Source: Clostridia bacterium (GTDB lineage: Bacteria; Bacillota; Clostridia; Christensenellales; CAG-1252). From it: 7,022 nt of DNA. The stretch lies in the NCBI GenBank assembly GCA_017615515.1, contig JAFZZX010000041.1, positions 1 to 7,022 of the forward strand. The letters run 5' to 3'. The notes beneath the pieces were generated by a model. The model was not told where the DNA came from. It saw only the letters and a list, made by a program, of their open reading frames with translations, and ran no database searches. The first letter of the stretch is position 1, and each line of letters starts with the position of its first letter. Positions 1-5,952 of this stretch are shown here, one piece after another. Position numbers and translations under genes: made by a program.

Positions 1-167
1 ACCACAAGGAAGTGGCGAAGAACATGGTGAACGGGTTTACCAAAGAGGGGAAACTCGCTTTTTGCTATTTCGGATTGTGCTTGCTTGAAAGCGACGAGGC
101 AATGAACGAGGATGAGAGGGAGCTTTTCGAGGGAATATTGGAGACCGTCCTCGACCAAAAGTCATAA
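1..167 (+). CDS. 3' end of a small acidic protein, paralogue of the next gene
   Basis: Partial gene cut by the left edge; the reading frame starts at base 3 and ends at TAA 165-167, leaving 54 C-terminal residues. No family is recognised with certainty. The segment aligns without gaps to residues 94-147 of the protein at 363-821, with about half of positions identical. Shared features are an MV..F..EGK.AFC.FGLC..ESDE core, a following M, an ER pair and an amphipathic C-terminal helix. The conserved CxxxxC pair sits on a hydrophobic helix followed by an acidic ESDE turn, a layout resembling the second half of TerB-like helical domains, but this is only a resemblance. The coding end is followed 53 bases later by a strong terminator, so this copy and the next have separate transcription signals. 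Confidence is high that it is a gene and a tandem paralogue, low for any function. Confidence 0.85.
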   Translation, partial: HKEVAKNMVNGFTKEGKLAFCYFGLCLLESDEAMNEDERELFEGILETVLDQKS

Positions 168-220
168 GAGGCGTCGTTGCAAGAGCCCGTCGCGGCAGTT
201 TTGTTTTTGCGCATCGGGAA

Positions 221-245
221 GCCATTGGGTCACCAATGGCTTTTT
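221..245 (+). terminator. Rho-independent terminator of the first paralogue
   Basis: A perfect 8-bp stem (GCCATTGG / CCAATGGC) with a 4-base loop GTCA is followed directly by five T. It lies 53 bases after the stop of the partial gene and upstream of the promoter of the next gene, so it separates the two paralogues into independent transcription units. Confidence 0.85.
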
Positions 246-306
246 GCGTTCTTGACGGCGACCCGCGGAAAAGTGAAAATCGCACGACAAAACGGGTCGA
301 AAATTG

Positions 307-335
307 TTTACAGGGGTAAAGCAATATAGTATAAT
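307..335 (+). promoter_or_regulatory. Sigma-A-type promoter of the small acidic protein gene
   Basis: The -35 box TTTACA (307-312, five of six bases matching TTGACA) and a perfect -10 box TATAAT (330-335) are separated by exactly 17 bases. The predicted transcription start is near 341-342, giving a leader of about 20 bases that carries the ribosome binding site. It is the best-matching promoter in the window, so the gene is probably well expressed by the housekeeping sigma factor. No operator-like repeat overlaps it. Confidence 0.85.
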
Positions 336-347
336 AGGTCGGTTAAA

Positions 348-353
348 AAGGAG
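348..353 (+). promoter_or_regulatory. Ribosome binding site for the gene at 363
   Basis: AAGGAG lies 9 bases before ATG 363, with a second purine run (AAAAGGA) between them. It supports ATG 363 as the true start. Confidence 0.8.
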
Positions 354-362
354 AAAAGGAAA

Positions 363-821
363 ATGAGTTTGAAGAAAATGTTAAAAGAGGTCTTCGCGAC
401 CGAGGGCGAGGAAAGGGTCGCATTCGCGAAAAATCAATTTGCGATCGTGTTAAACGAATTCCGAAATCTCGGTCTTGAGAAGGAGAATATGGGCGCGATC
501 ACGCTCGAGATCGTCAGGCTGTTCGTTCGCATCGACAAGAGGACGTCCTACGAGGAGTATTCTTTCCTGTCCGATCTGTTTGGGTTGGATTTGTCTTTTG
601 ACGAGTTCCGCGCCAAGATGCACAAGTCGCAGGGCGACGAGTACAGGGAGACATTGGAAAGTATGGTGAAGCAGTTTTCTCGCGAAGGGAAAAAGGCGTT
701 TTGCCTCTTCGGTCTGTGCATCATCGAGAGCGACGAAACGATGGATACGCCCGAACGGTCGCTGATCGAGCATATCGTGAAAGCGCTGCATTTGGAACAC
801 GACGACGAGGAAGAGGATTGA
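363..821 (+). CDS. Small acidic helical protein, possibly TerB-like
   Basis: A complete 152-residue cytoplasmic protein with no signal peptide or membrane segment. I do not recognise it firmly. It appears all-helical and made of two similar halves. Residues about 46-82 and about 112-142 each show a hydrophobic helix, a short acidic or polar turn with a Ser/Thr, then E...L..I/L. This pattern is known from TerB and TerB-like (DUF533-type) domains, where the acidic turns may bind metal. The match to TerB is inference from pattern only. Cys114 and Cys119 (CxxxxC, in AFCLFGLC) are conserved in the upstream paralogue. The C-terminus is strongly acidic (DDEEED). Start ATG 363 is supported by AAGGAG 9 bases upstream and by a consensus promoter. 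The gene is monocistronic, bounded by terminators on both sides. Alternatives are a Clostridia-specific family of unknown function or a small regulatory partner protein. Confidence 0.9.
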   Translation: MSLKKMLKEVFATEGEERVAFAKNQFAIVLNEFRNLGLEKENMGAITLEIVRLFVRIDKRTSYEEYSFLSDLFGLDLSFDEFRAKMHKSQGDEYRETLESMVKQFSREGKKAFCLFGLCIIESDETMDTPERSLIEHIVKALHLEHDDEEED

Positions 822-845
822 TCCCTCTCGCGTATCAAACAAACG

Positions 846-870
846 AAACCGCCGATGACGGCGGTTTTTT
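846..870. terminator. Terminator between convergent genes, probably used from both sides
   Basis: A 9-bp perfect stem (AAACCGCCG / CGGCGGTTT) with loop ATGA is followed by a T run on the + strand (T 865-870), an excellent rho-independent terminator for the gene ending at 821. Read on the - strand, the same hairpin ends in TTTCGTTTG, a weaker T tract. It lies 53 bases beyond the stop of the M1 peptidase gene, so it may also end that operon. The remaining bases up to 922 hold nothing else I can support. Confidence 0.85.
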
Positions 871-922
871 CGTGTCTCGAGCTGACGCTCGGTCACGCCT
901 TCTTATCCCGCGCTTCCTCGTG

Positions 923-2389
923 TCAATCGATCGGCAGGGCGCAGGAGAGGCGCGCGGTAAAGAAGGACGACAGATCCTCTCCGAGCGAATCCGACAGCGA
1001 GCGGATCAAGTCCTCGGGCGTGGCGACGGCGCCCGCGTACTCGGTCGCATAGGCGCGCAGGGCGGAGATTAGGGCGTCCTCTCCCACCTTAGCGGCAAGG
1101 GAGGCAAAGAGCAACAGCCCACCTGAGTAGACGCGGTCGTAATAGCCGTCCGCCATTTCGGTTAGCGTGCGGTCGAAGCGCGCGCCTTCCGCTCCTTTGA
1201 TCGCGTAGCGGACGGAGAAGGCGTCCTCCGCCGCGCGGAGTTTCGCGCGATACGCCGCCGTCGCCCCCGCTCTCTTGTAGGAAAGGGCGACCGTGTACTC
1301 GGCAAGTCCTTCGTCCATCCATGCGTCGCGGTATCCGTCGCTCCCGACCTTGCCGAACCACCATTGGTGCGCCGTTTCGTGCAGAATGACCTCGCCGCGC
1401 TCGGCGACGGATAGGGCGGAAGAGAGGACGGATAGCCCCGAATGTTCGACGCCCGCCTCGAAAAAGGGCGCGGCAACGACGGTGTAGGCGGGGTAGGGAT
1501 ACTCGCCGAACAGCGAGGCGTATTCCGTGACCGCCTTGACGACGCGAGCGAGGGTGTCCGCCTTTTTCGGGTCGTTTTCGTAGTAGTATCGGACGGGGAA
1601 TCCCGCCGACGAATCCTCTGTGTAACGGAGCTTTTCGGAGCAGACGGCGGCGAAGTCGCGCGCCCCTTTCAGCGTGTAGGAGAGCCGCTCCGCACTCCCT
1701 TGTTTCTCCCTACGTTCCGCCGGAGAGGACGCCGCGCATTCGCAGCCGAGAGGCAATGTCAGGTCGAGCGCGAAGTCCGCCGTTTCCTGCAGAAAGGGAT
1801 CGCCGTACGGGGTGTAATCGTAGGAGAGATATTTGCCCTCTCGGAAGGGGCAGAGGACGGGATAGAAGTCGGATAGAAAATAGTAGCCGTCTGCGTAGCC
1901 GAGGCGGTGGCGGCAGTTCGCGAGGGTCACGCGCTCGGTGACGGTCAGACGGATGGTTTCGCCCCGTTTGTATTTCCTCGGCAGGCGCAGGGTCATCAAG
2001 GTGCCGCCCTGTCCGAGGTCGTAGGGCGCACTCTGCCCGTCTGCCGTCGCCTCGAGTATCTCCGCGCCGCCCGTGCTTATTTTGCCCCCGGGATAGGTCG
2101 CCGCGACCTTGTCTTCGGTCACGACGACGTTGCCCTCGGCGTAGGCGTTGGCGTACAGTCGCAGTTTGACCGCCGCGAGTTCGTCGATCGGGCAGGCATA
2201 GAGGATCTCGCTCTCCACCGACAGCGTCTTCTCTTCGGCGCGAAGGGTCGCCGCGATCGTGTATTGCGTTCGCTGGGGCGCGGGCGAAGGAGCGGGATCG
2301 TCGCTTTTTAACGGAGAGCGCCTTGTGCACGACGCGATCAGGCATAGGAACGCGACGAGGAGCAGGGCGCAGGGGACGAGCCGCCTCAT
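923..2389 (-). CDS. M1-family zinc metallopeptidase lipoprotein
   Basis: A 488-residue protein. M1 (gluzincin) enzymes remove N-terminal residues from peptides with a zinc-bound water. Residues 1-20 form a signal peptide ending in lipobox I-A-S-Cys21, so it should be lipid-anchored on the outer face of the membrane. Residues about 41-255 look like the M1 N-terminal beta domain and about 265-488 the catalytic domain. The zinc site is complete: HETAH with His337, Glu338 and His341, then 18 residues to Glu360 in the WMDEGLAEY block. The exopeptidase GAMEN loop appears as GVEHSG (313-318), keeping Glu315. Tyr421 (VYSGG) matches the catalytic tyrosine position of the family. The C-terminal helical domain of full-size M1 enzymes is absent, giving a short form. 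The start ATG overlaps the stop of the PRC-barrel gene (ATGA) and has only AAGGG directly before it, so translation is probably coupled. Substrate is unknown; scavenging of extracellular peptides is inference. Confidence 0.93.
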   Translation of the reverse strand: MRRLVPCALLLVAFLCLIASCTRRSPLKSDDPAPSPAPQRTQYTIAATLRAEEKTLSVESEILYACPIDELAAVKLRLYANAYAEGNVVVTEDKVAATYPGGKISTGGAEILEATADGQSAPYDLGQGGTLMTLRLPRKYKRGETIRLTVTERVTLANCRHRLGYADGYYFLSDFYPVLCPFREGKYLSYDYTPYGDPFLQETADFALDLTLPLGCECAASSPAERREKQGSAERLSYTLKGARDFAAVCSEKLRYTEDSSAGFPVRYYYENDPKKADTLARVVKAVTEYASLFGEYPYPAYTVVAAPFFEAGVEHSGLSVLSSALSVAERGEVILHETAHQWWFGKVGSDGYRDAWMDEGLAEYTVALSYKRAGATAAYRAKLRAAEDAFSVRYAIKGAEGARFDRTLTEMADGYYDRVYSGGLLLFASLAAKVGEDALISALRAYATEYAGAVATPEDLIRSLSDSLGEDLSSFFTARLSCALPID

Positions 2390-3123
2390 CCCTTGCGGCT
2401 GTTGACGGTCAGTTCGACGAGCTTGCCGCTTTCTCTCGCTTTTGCGATGAGTTCGGGCGTCACGCGGTCTCCTTCGTGCGCGACGGCGTCCTTGTCACCG
2501 AGAATGGTCTTGAGGACGGTCCTACCGAGCAAGAAAGCGTATTCGCCGGGGCGGATCTCCTTTTCCGCGCTCTCGACGGACGGTTCCGCGGCGCTTTTCG
2601 GCGCGGCGTATGCTGTGGTGAGCGGAGAGGGGAGAGGGGCGGACTTTGCCGATGGCTTTTTCGCGGTTTTGCCGTGTTTGGCGTTTTTTCGAAAGAGAAC
2701 GCCGTCGTGGCAGGGCGCGCGAAGGATCAGCGCGTTCTTGCCGAATCCGATGACCCGATCGGGTTCGATCTCGGCTTCGTCGACCACAACCGAGAGGGTC
2801 TTGCCCGTGATCTCGTCGTAAACGAGGTCGCGCAATACGCCGCGGAAGGCGCCGATCGTATCGTAGACCTTGACCCCCATCGGACAGTCCGCGAGCGAGG
2901 TATCGGACAGAGCGGCGCTCGCCCTGACGATCATCGCTTCGCCCTCGCCGAGCAATCTGCGGAGCGGGAGCAACCTGCCGCCGTCGCGGTCTTCGAGAGA
3001 TACCTTATAGCCTCGCACGCGGGAGAGGCGACGGTCGACGTATGCGTTGGTCACGATGCCGACGATCTCGCCCTCGGTGACGGCGACGACCTCTTTGGAT
3101 AACGTTTCGGTGATTTTTTTCAT
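2386..3123 (-). CDS. YrrD-like protein with two PRC-barrel domains
   Basis: A 245-residue cytoplasmic protein. Two PRC-barrel-like beta domains are visible, residues about 5-72 and about 82-138. Each has the typical layout: a G-x-(V/L)-x(2)-(A/L)-x-(V/Y)-D turn, then strands, then an (A/R)-x-(V/I)-x(3)-(G)-like end. PRC barrels occur in RimM, in photosynthetic reaction centre subunit H and in Bacillota proteins such as YrrD and YlmC. A Lys/Ala/Pro-rich linker (about 146-190) leads to a C-terminal module (191-245) with YAFLLGR, a G-D-x(4)-HEGD turn and a helix A.ESGKLVELT. I chose ATG 3123 (protein starts MKKITETL) because GAGG lies 5 bases before it; an ATG 18 bases further upstream (3141) has no convincing ribosome binding site. 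It is the first gene of a two-gene operon with the M1 peptidase. Role is unknown; RNA-processing or sporulation links known for PRC relatives are only suggestive. Confidence 0.85.
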   Translation of the reverse strand: MKKITETLSKEVVAVTEGEIVGIVTNAYVDRRLSRVRGYKVSLEDRDGGRLLPLRRLLGEGEAMIVRASAALSDTSLADCPMGVKVYDTIGAFRGVLRDLVYDEITGKTLSVVVDEAEIEPDRVIGFGKNALILRAPCHDGVLFRKNAKHGKTAKKPSAKSAPLPSPLTTAYAAPKSAAEPSVESAEKEIRPGEYAFLLGRTVLKTILGDKDAVAHEGDRVTPELIAKARESGKLVELTVNSRKG

Positions 3124-3251
3124 AGCTACCTCGCTGATCATTTTCTGCTGTAAATATATGGGAAAGCCGCTTTTCGTATGCTACGGACGGCAAAATGCGA
3201 GATAAATCGTCCCCTCTTTCCTTTCTCCGCCATAATGCGCCCGAGCGGTGC

Positions 3252-3273
3252 TTTTATATTAGATAATATAAAA
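3252..3273. promoter_or_regulatory. AT-rich perfect palindrome upstream of the redox/propeller operon promoter
   Basis: Two perfect 10-base arms (TTTTATATTA and TAATATAAAA) flank a GA centre. All bases except the G of that centre are A or T, in an otherwise GC-rich region. It ends 3 bases before the -35 box at 3277. With a transcription start near 3312 it spans about -60 to -39, which is where UP elements or activator sites lie. It could be an UP element, an operator for a dimeric regulator, or both. It also lies in the divergent region and could affect the - strand operon. No regulator gene is adjacent in the window. Confidence 0.6.
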
Positions 3274-3276
3274 AGG

Positions 3277-3305
3277 TTGTCTTCGACGACGAAACGTGGT
3301 ACACT
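3277..3305 (+). promoter_or_regulatory. Promoter of the redox/propeller/alpha-CTD operon
   Basis: TTGTCT (-35, 3277-3282) and TACACT (-10, 3300-3305) are 17 bases apart, and TG at 3297-3298 gives an extended -10 (TGGTACACT). The start of transcription would fall near 3311-3312, leaving a very short leader of about 15 bases that just accommodates the ribosome binding site. No equally good promoter was found for the divergent - strand operon in 3124-3326. Confidence 0.7.
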
Positions 3306-3313
3306 ATTAGCAC

Positions 3314-3320
3314 AAGGAGG
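3314..3320 (+). promoter_or_regulatory. Strong ribosome binding site for the DUF1858 gene
   Basis: AAGGAGG lies 6 bases before ATG 3327, an optimal Shine-Dalgarno match and spacing. It fixes the start of the 68-residue protein. Confidence 0.9.
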
Positions 3321-3326
3321 CTGACT

Positions 3327-3533
3327 ATGGCGAACATTACGAAGGATATGCTGATCGGCGATGCCATCAGGGAAGGCAACGCGCAAGCAATCGCGGAAGT
3401 CCTTATGAGCGTGGGTATGCATTGTCTCGGCTGTGCTCTCGCGCGTGGTGAAACGGTGGGAGAGGCCGCTGCCGTCCACGGTGTGGACGTCGACGAACTC
3501 GTCCGTAGACTCAATGAGGCTGCCGAGAGTTAA
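3327..3533 (+). CDS. DUF1858 redox-disulfide domain protein
   Basis: A complete 68-residue protein consisting of one DUF1858 domain, also known as the hybrid-cluster-protein-associated redox disulfide domain. Diagnostic features in order are an N-terminal ITKDMLIGDAI segment, a central GMHCLGC motif with Cys33 and Cys36 (CxxC), then ARGET, the AAAVHGVDVDEL helix and a final RLNEA. In the family the CxxC pair is thought to be redox-active or to bind a ligand, and such proteins are common in strict anaerobes, often near hybrid cluster protein genes. No hybrid cluster protein gene lies within this window. Length is normal for a stand-alone member. It is the first gene of the operon, with its own promoter and a strong ribosome binding site, and its 3' end overlaps the start of the next gene by 20 bases. 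It is cytoplasmic, with no signal peptide. Identification is firm; the physiological partner is unknown. Confidence 0.93.
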   Translation: MANITKDMLIGDAIREGNAQAIAEVLMSVGMHCLGCALARGETVGEAAAVHGVDVDELVRRLNEAAES

Positions 3534-5949
3534 TCGCAGATTCGGTTTTGCGCTATTATCGTTTTGCATTGCATTGATCTTTGTTCAATGCATTTTTGCC
3601 GTAGGCGCGCCCGCGCAGGCGGAGAGCGCGACCTATGAGGAATTGATTTCCGATTACTATTCTTTTTATGCGCCTACGCGCGTCGCGATCGGTGACGGCG
3701 TCATCGCGGTCTTCGACGCGGGCAAGGTCGTCGTCTTCCAAGGGGAAAAGCGGACGGTTTTTGCCGTCGACGCGGAGGATTGCGACAAATTGTGCGTGTC
3801 CGAACAGGGCGTTTTTCTGCTTTGCGGCGTGAAAAACGAGGCTCCGCAGGTGCTGTCTTATACCCTTAAGGGTGAGACGCGCAACGTCGCCTACCCCTCG
3901 GAGGAGGTCACCGACATCGCGATCTGCGGCGATCGGTTGCTTTTGCTCGCCTCGATGAGGTATCTGAAAGAGTATAACGTCGAGGACGGCGCGGAGGCGG
4001 CAAGCTACGCTCTCCCGTCCATGTGGGATTTGTCGCGCGCTTTTGCGACGGACGGCACGGATACCTATTTCGTCAATTTCGACAAAAAGCTTTTCAAAAA
4101 GGACGCTTCCGCCGAAAAGGTTTCGATCGACGCAAAGGACTATCGCATCTACGCGATGGGCGGCAAGGTCTATTACTTGGACGGATCGGATAACGTTTGC
4201 GTATTCGGGGAAGAAAAACCGCTGTTGAAGAGCGGGGCGGGCGACGCATCCTATAAGGTCGCGACGGATCTTGCGGTCGATGGCGGCTTGATCGCGATCG
4301 TGGACGAGAAGGCGTGCGCGCTCAAACTCTTCGATTCGGAAACGGGCGACTTCCTCGAGATGATCGGCTCGTACGGCAGCGATCTCAAGAGACTCAGAGA
4401 TCCCGTCGCGATCAGCGTCAAGGACGGCACGGTCGCAGTCGCGGACAAAACGAGGGTCAGCGTCTTTCTGCCGACGGGGGTGTACTCCCTGAACGGACGG
4501 ACGATGCCGGATCCCGCTGACGTCGTGATCGCGGGAGACAACTATTACGTGGTCGCTGGCGGCGTGATCTACGAGTACAACGCGACCCGTCTGTATCTAA
4601 GCGAGTACGGCGCCGAGCAATATCGCTTCGTCGCGGCGGCTCCCGACGGCACGGTCTACGCCGCTTCGGACAACGAGATCTCCGAAAAGAAGGCCGGCAC
4701 CGATCACTTCACGAAGATCCTGACGCTCGAGAAGAGCGTGACGGGGCTCAACGTCGGCATCGGCGGCAAGATCCTCTACGTCTTGACGGGGGAGACCCTT
4801 TCCGCCTATTCGATAGAGGGGTCGCTCCTCGGCGTCCTCGAGACGACGGGTCCCGCCGAGAGTTTCGCGGTGGACTATCGCGGCAACGTCTTCCTCTTGA
4901 CGGACGACGGCAAATTGAAAAAGTACGTGCGTACGCTCGACGGCTATGCCGAACCGACGGTGTACGACCTCGCGGGGACGTATCATACCTTCCGCGACAT
5001 CGCGCTGGACGGCGAAGGAAAGATCTACGTGGTCGCCGATCACAACGTGCTCATCTATCCCAAATCGGCATTCGGCGCTTTCGTGGCGGCGGACAGCGAT
5101 TTCAAGGATGAGACCCCGACGGCGACCCCGCTCTTCGTATGCGAAGTCAAGAAGGATCATACGATCTGTTACGTCGCGCCCGACAATTTCGAGGACATTA
5201 CCTCGCTCCCGCGCGGCACCCGCCTGATGTGCTATGCGACGGTCTCCTACGCGGGGGACGACTATCTGCGCGTCGAGACCGAGAAGGGGACGGCGTATCT
5301 GCCCAAGGGGGACGTGACGGTCTATGCCGAAGGTGCGGCGCCTTTCCGCAGGGCGCGGTGTCTGTTGCCTGCGATCGGGACGAAGGTCATCGGCGTCAAC
5401 CTATATGCGTCGCCTTCGCATCTCGCGATCGCGGCGGGGGTGGAACCGCTCTTCGCCTCGCTGGGCAAGGAAGCCGTGTTCGACGTGGTCTCCTACGTGG
5501 CGGCGGACGAAGCAGGCAAGGACGTGTGGGGATTCTATCGCGTGACCTACGAGGGGCAGACGGCGTACGTCCTCATCGACGAGGTCGTGTCGGTGGACGA
5601 CGACCCCGAACCCGCACCCACGCGTTATGAGGCGCGCGTGAAGTCGGACGCCCTCGGCAAGACGGTCGCCGTCTACGCCGACGCCTCTACCGAGAGCGAG
5701 ATCATCGCTCGACTGACGGATGGGACCGAGATCTATACGCTCGAACCCATCGACGAAAATAAAGAGTTTATCCAAGTGCTATACGAGGGAGAGATCCGCT
5801 ACGTACTGTCCGCGAACCTCGGGCAGGGTGGTCTGTCCGGCGGACAAGTGCTCGCCATCGTGCTATCGGTGGTGGCGGTGGTCGGCAGCGTGCTGACCAT
5901 CTTGATCCTGCGCGCAAACAAGCGGCACAAGAGATATAACAAGGAGTAA
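3514..5949 (+). CDS. Exported membrane-anchored beta-propeller protein with SH3-like domains
   Basis: An 811-residue protein counted from ATG 3514. Residues 1-36 form a signal peptide: basic MRLPRVNRR, a hydrophobic core, and a probable cut after AQA. Residues about 38-528 are repeated beta blades with the pattern ..a.dg..iyv.d....v.v(f/y)., including an NHL-like stretch (about 253-315). They suggest a six- to eight-bladed propeller. Three beta-rich SH3-like segments follow (about 540-606, 613-695, 704-769), with phrases such as VYADAST and Y.GE.RYVL. Residues about 778-800 form one membrane helix, and a basic tail of 11 residues (RANKRHKRYNKE region) should face the cytoplasm. The bulk is therefore outside the cell. 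Start 3514 was chosen over an upstream GTG (3433) because it gives a proper signal peptide. It has no clear ribosome binding site and overlaps the previous gene, so translation is probably coupled. Binding to cell wall or ligands is inference; no catalytic motif was seen. Confidence 0.85.
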   Translation: MRLPRVNRRFGFALLSFCIALIFVQCIFAVGAPAQAESATYEELISDYYSFYAPTRVAIGDGVIAVFDAGKVVVFQGEKRTVFAVDAEDCDKLCVSEQGVFLLCGVKNEAPQVLSYTLKGETRNVAYPSEEVTDIAICGDRLLLLASMRYLKEYNVEDGAEAASYALPSMWDLSRAFATDGTDTYFVNFDKKLFKKDASAEKVSIDAKDYRIYAMGGKVYYLDGSDNVCVFGEEKPLLKSGAGDASYKVATDLAVDGGLIAIVDEKACALKLFDSETGDFLEMIGSYGSDLKRLRDPVAISVKDGTVAVADKTRVSVFLPTGVYSLNGRTMPDPADVVIAGDNYYVVAGGVIYEYNATRLYLSEYGAEQYRFVAAAPDGTVYAASDNEISEKKAGTDHFTKILTLEKSVTGLNVGIGGKILYVLTGETLSAYSIEGSLLGVLETTGPAESFAVDYRGNVFLLTDDGKLKKYVRTLDGYAEPTVYDLAGTYHTFRDIALDGEGKIYVVADHNVLIYPKSAFGAFVAADSDFKDETPTATPLFVCEVKKDHTICYVAPDNFEDITSLPRGTRLMCYATVSYAGDDYLRVETEKGTAYLPKGDVTVYAEGAAPFRRARCLLPAIGTKVIGVNLYASPSHLAIAAGVEPLFASLGKEAVFDVVSYVAADEAGKDVWGFYRVTYEGQTAYVLIDEVVSVDDDPEPAPTRYEARVKSDALGKTVAVYADASTESEIIARLTDGTEIYTLEPIDENKEFIQVLYEGEIRYVLSANLGQGGLSGGQVLAIVLSVVAVVGSVLTILILRANKRHKRYNKE
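5941..5946 (+). promoter_or_regulatory. Ribosome binding site for the alpha-CTD/WG gene
   Basis: AAGGAG lies 6 bases before ATG 5953 and immediately before the TAA stop of the propeller gene. The signal is thus inside the end of the preceding coding region, which supports co-transcription and fixes the start. Confidence 0.85.
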
Positions 5950-5952
5950 AAA

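Noticed and set aside
259..299. Inverted repeat CGACCCG / CGGGTCG upstream of the promoter at 307
   Set aside because: Arms are only 7 bases with a 27-base loop and no T run; this can occur by chance in GC-rich DNA, so it is not called as an operator or terminator.
450..896. A 148-residue open frame on the - strand
   Set aside because: It lies opposite the small acidic protein gene and crosses its terminator; the + strand gene has a promoter, a ribosome binding site and a paralogue.
2323..3102. A 259-residue open frame on the + strand
   Set aside because: It is antisense to the PRC-barrel and M1 genes, with no motif or ribosome binding site; a long shadow frame is common in GC-rich DNA.
3124..3141. 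Upstream ATG 3141 as start of the PRC-barrel gene
   Set aside because: It lacks a convincing ribosome binding site, whereas GAGG lies 5 bases before ATG 3123, and the residues from there begin as a typical MKK start.
3124..3250. Promoter for the - strand PRC/M1 operon
   Set aside because: Several AT-rich hexamers (for example TATATT read on the - strand near 3155) could be -10 boxes, but none has a convincing -35 box 16-18 bases upstream, so none is reported.
3433..3513. Upstream GTG start for the propeller protein
   Set aside because: It would add 27 polar residues before the signal peptide and lie deep in the DUF1858 gene; ATG 3514 gives a normal signal peptide.
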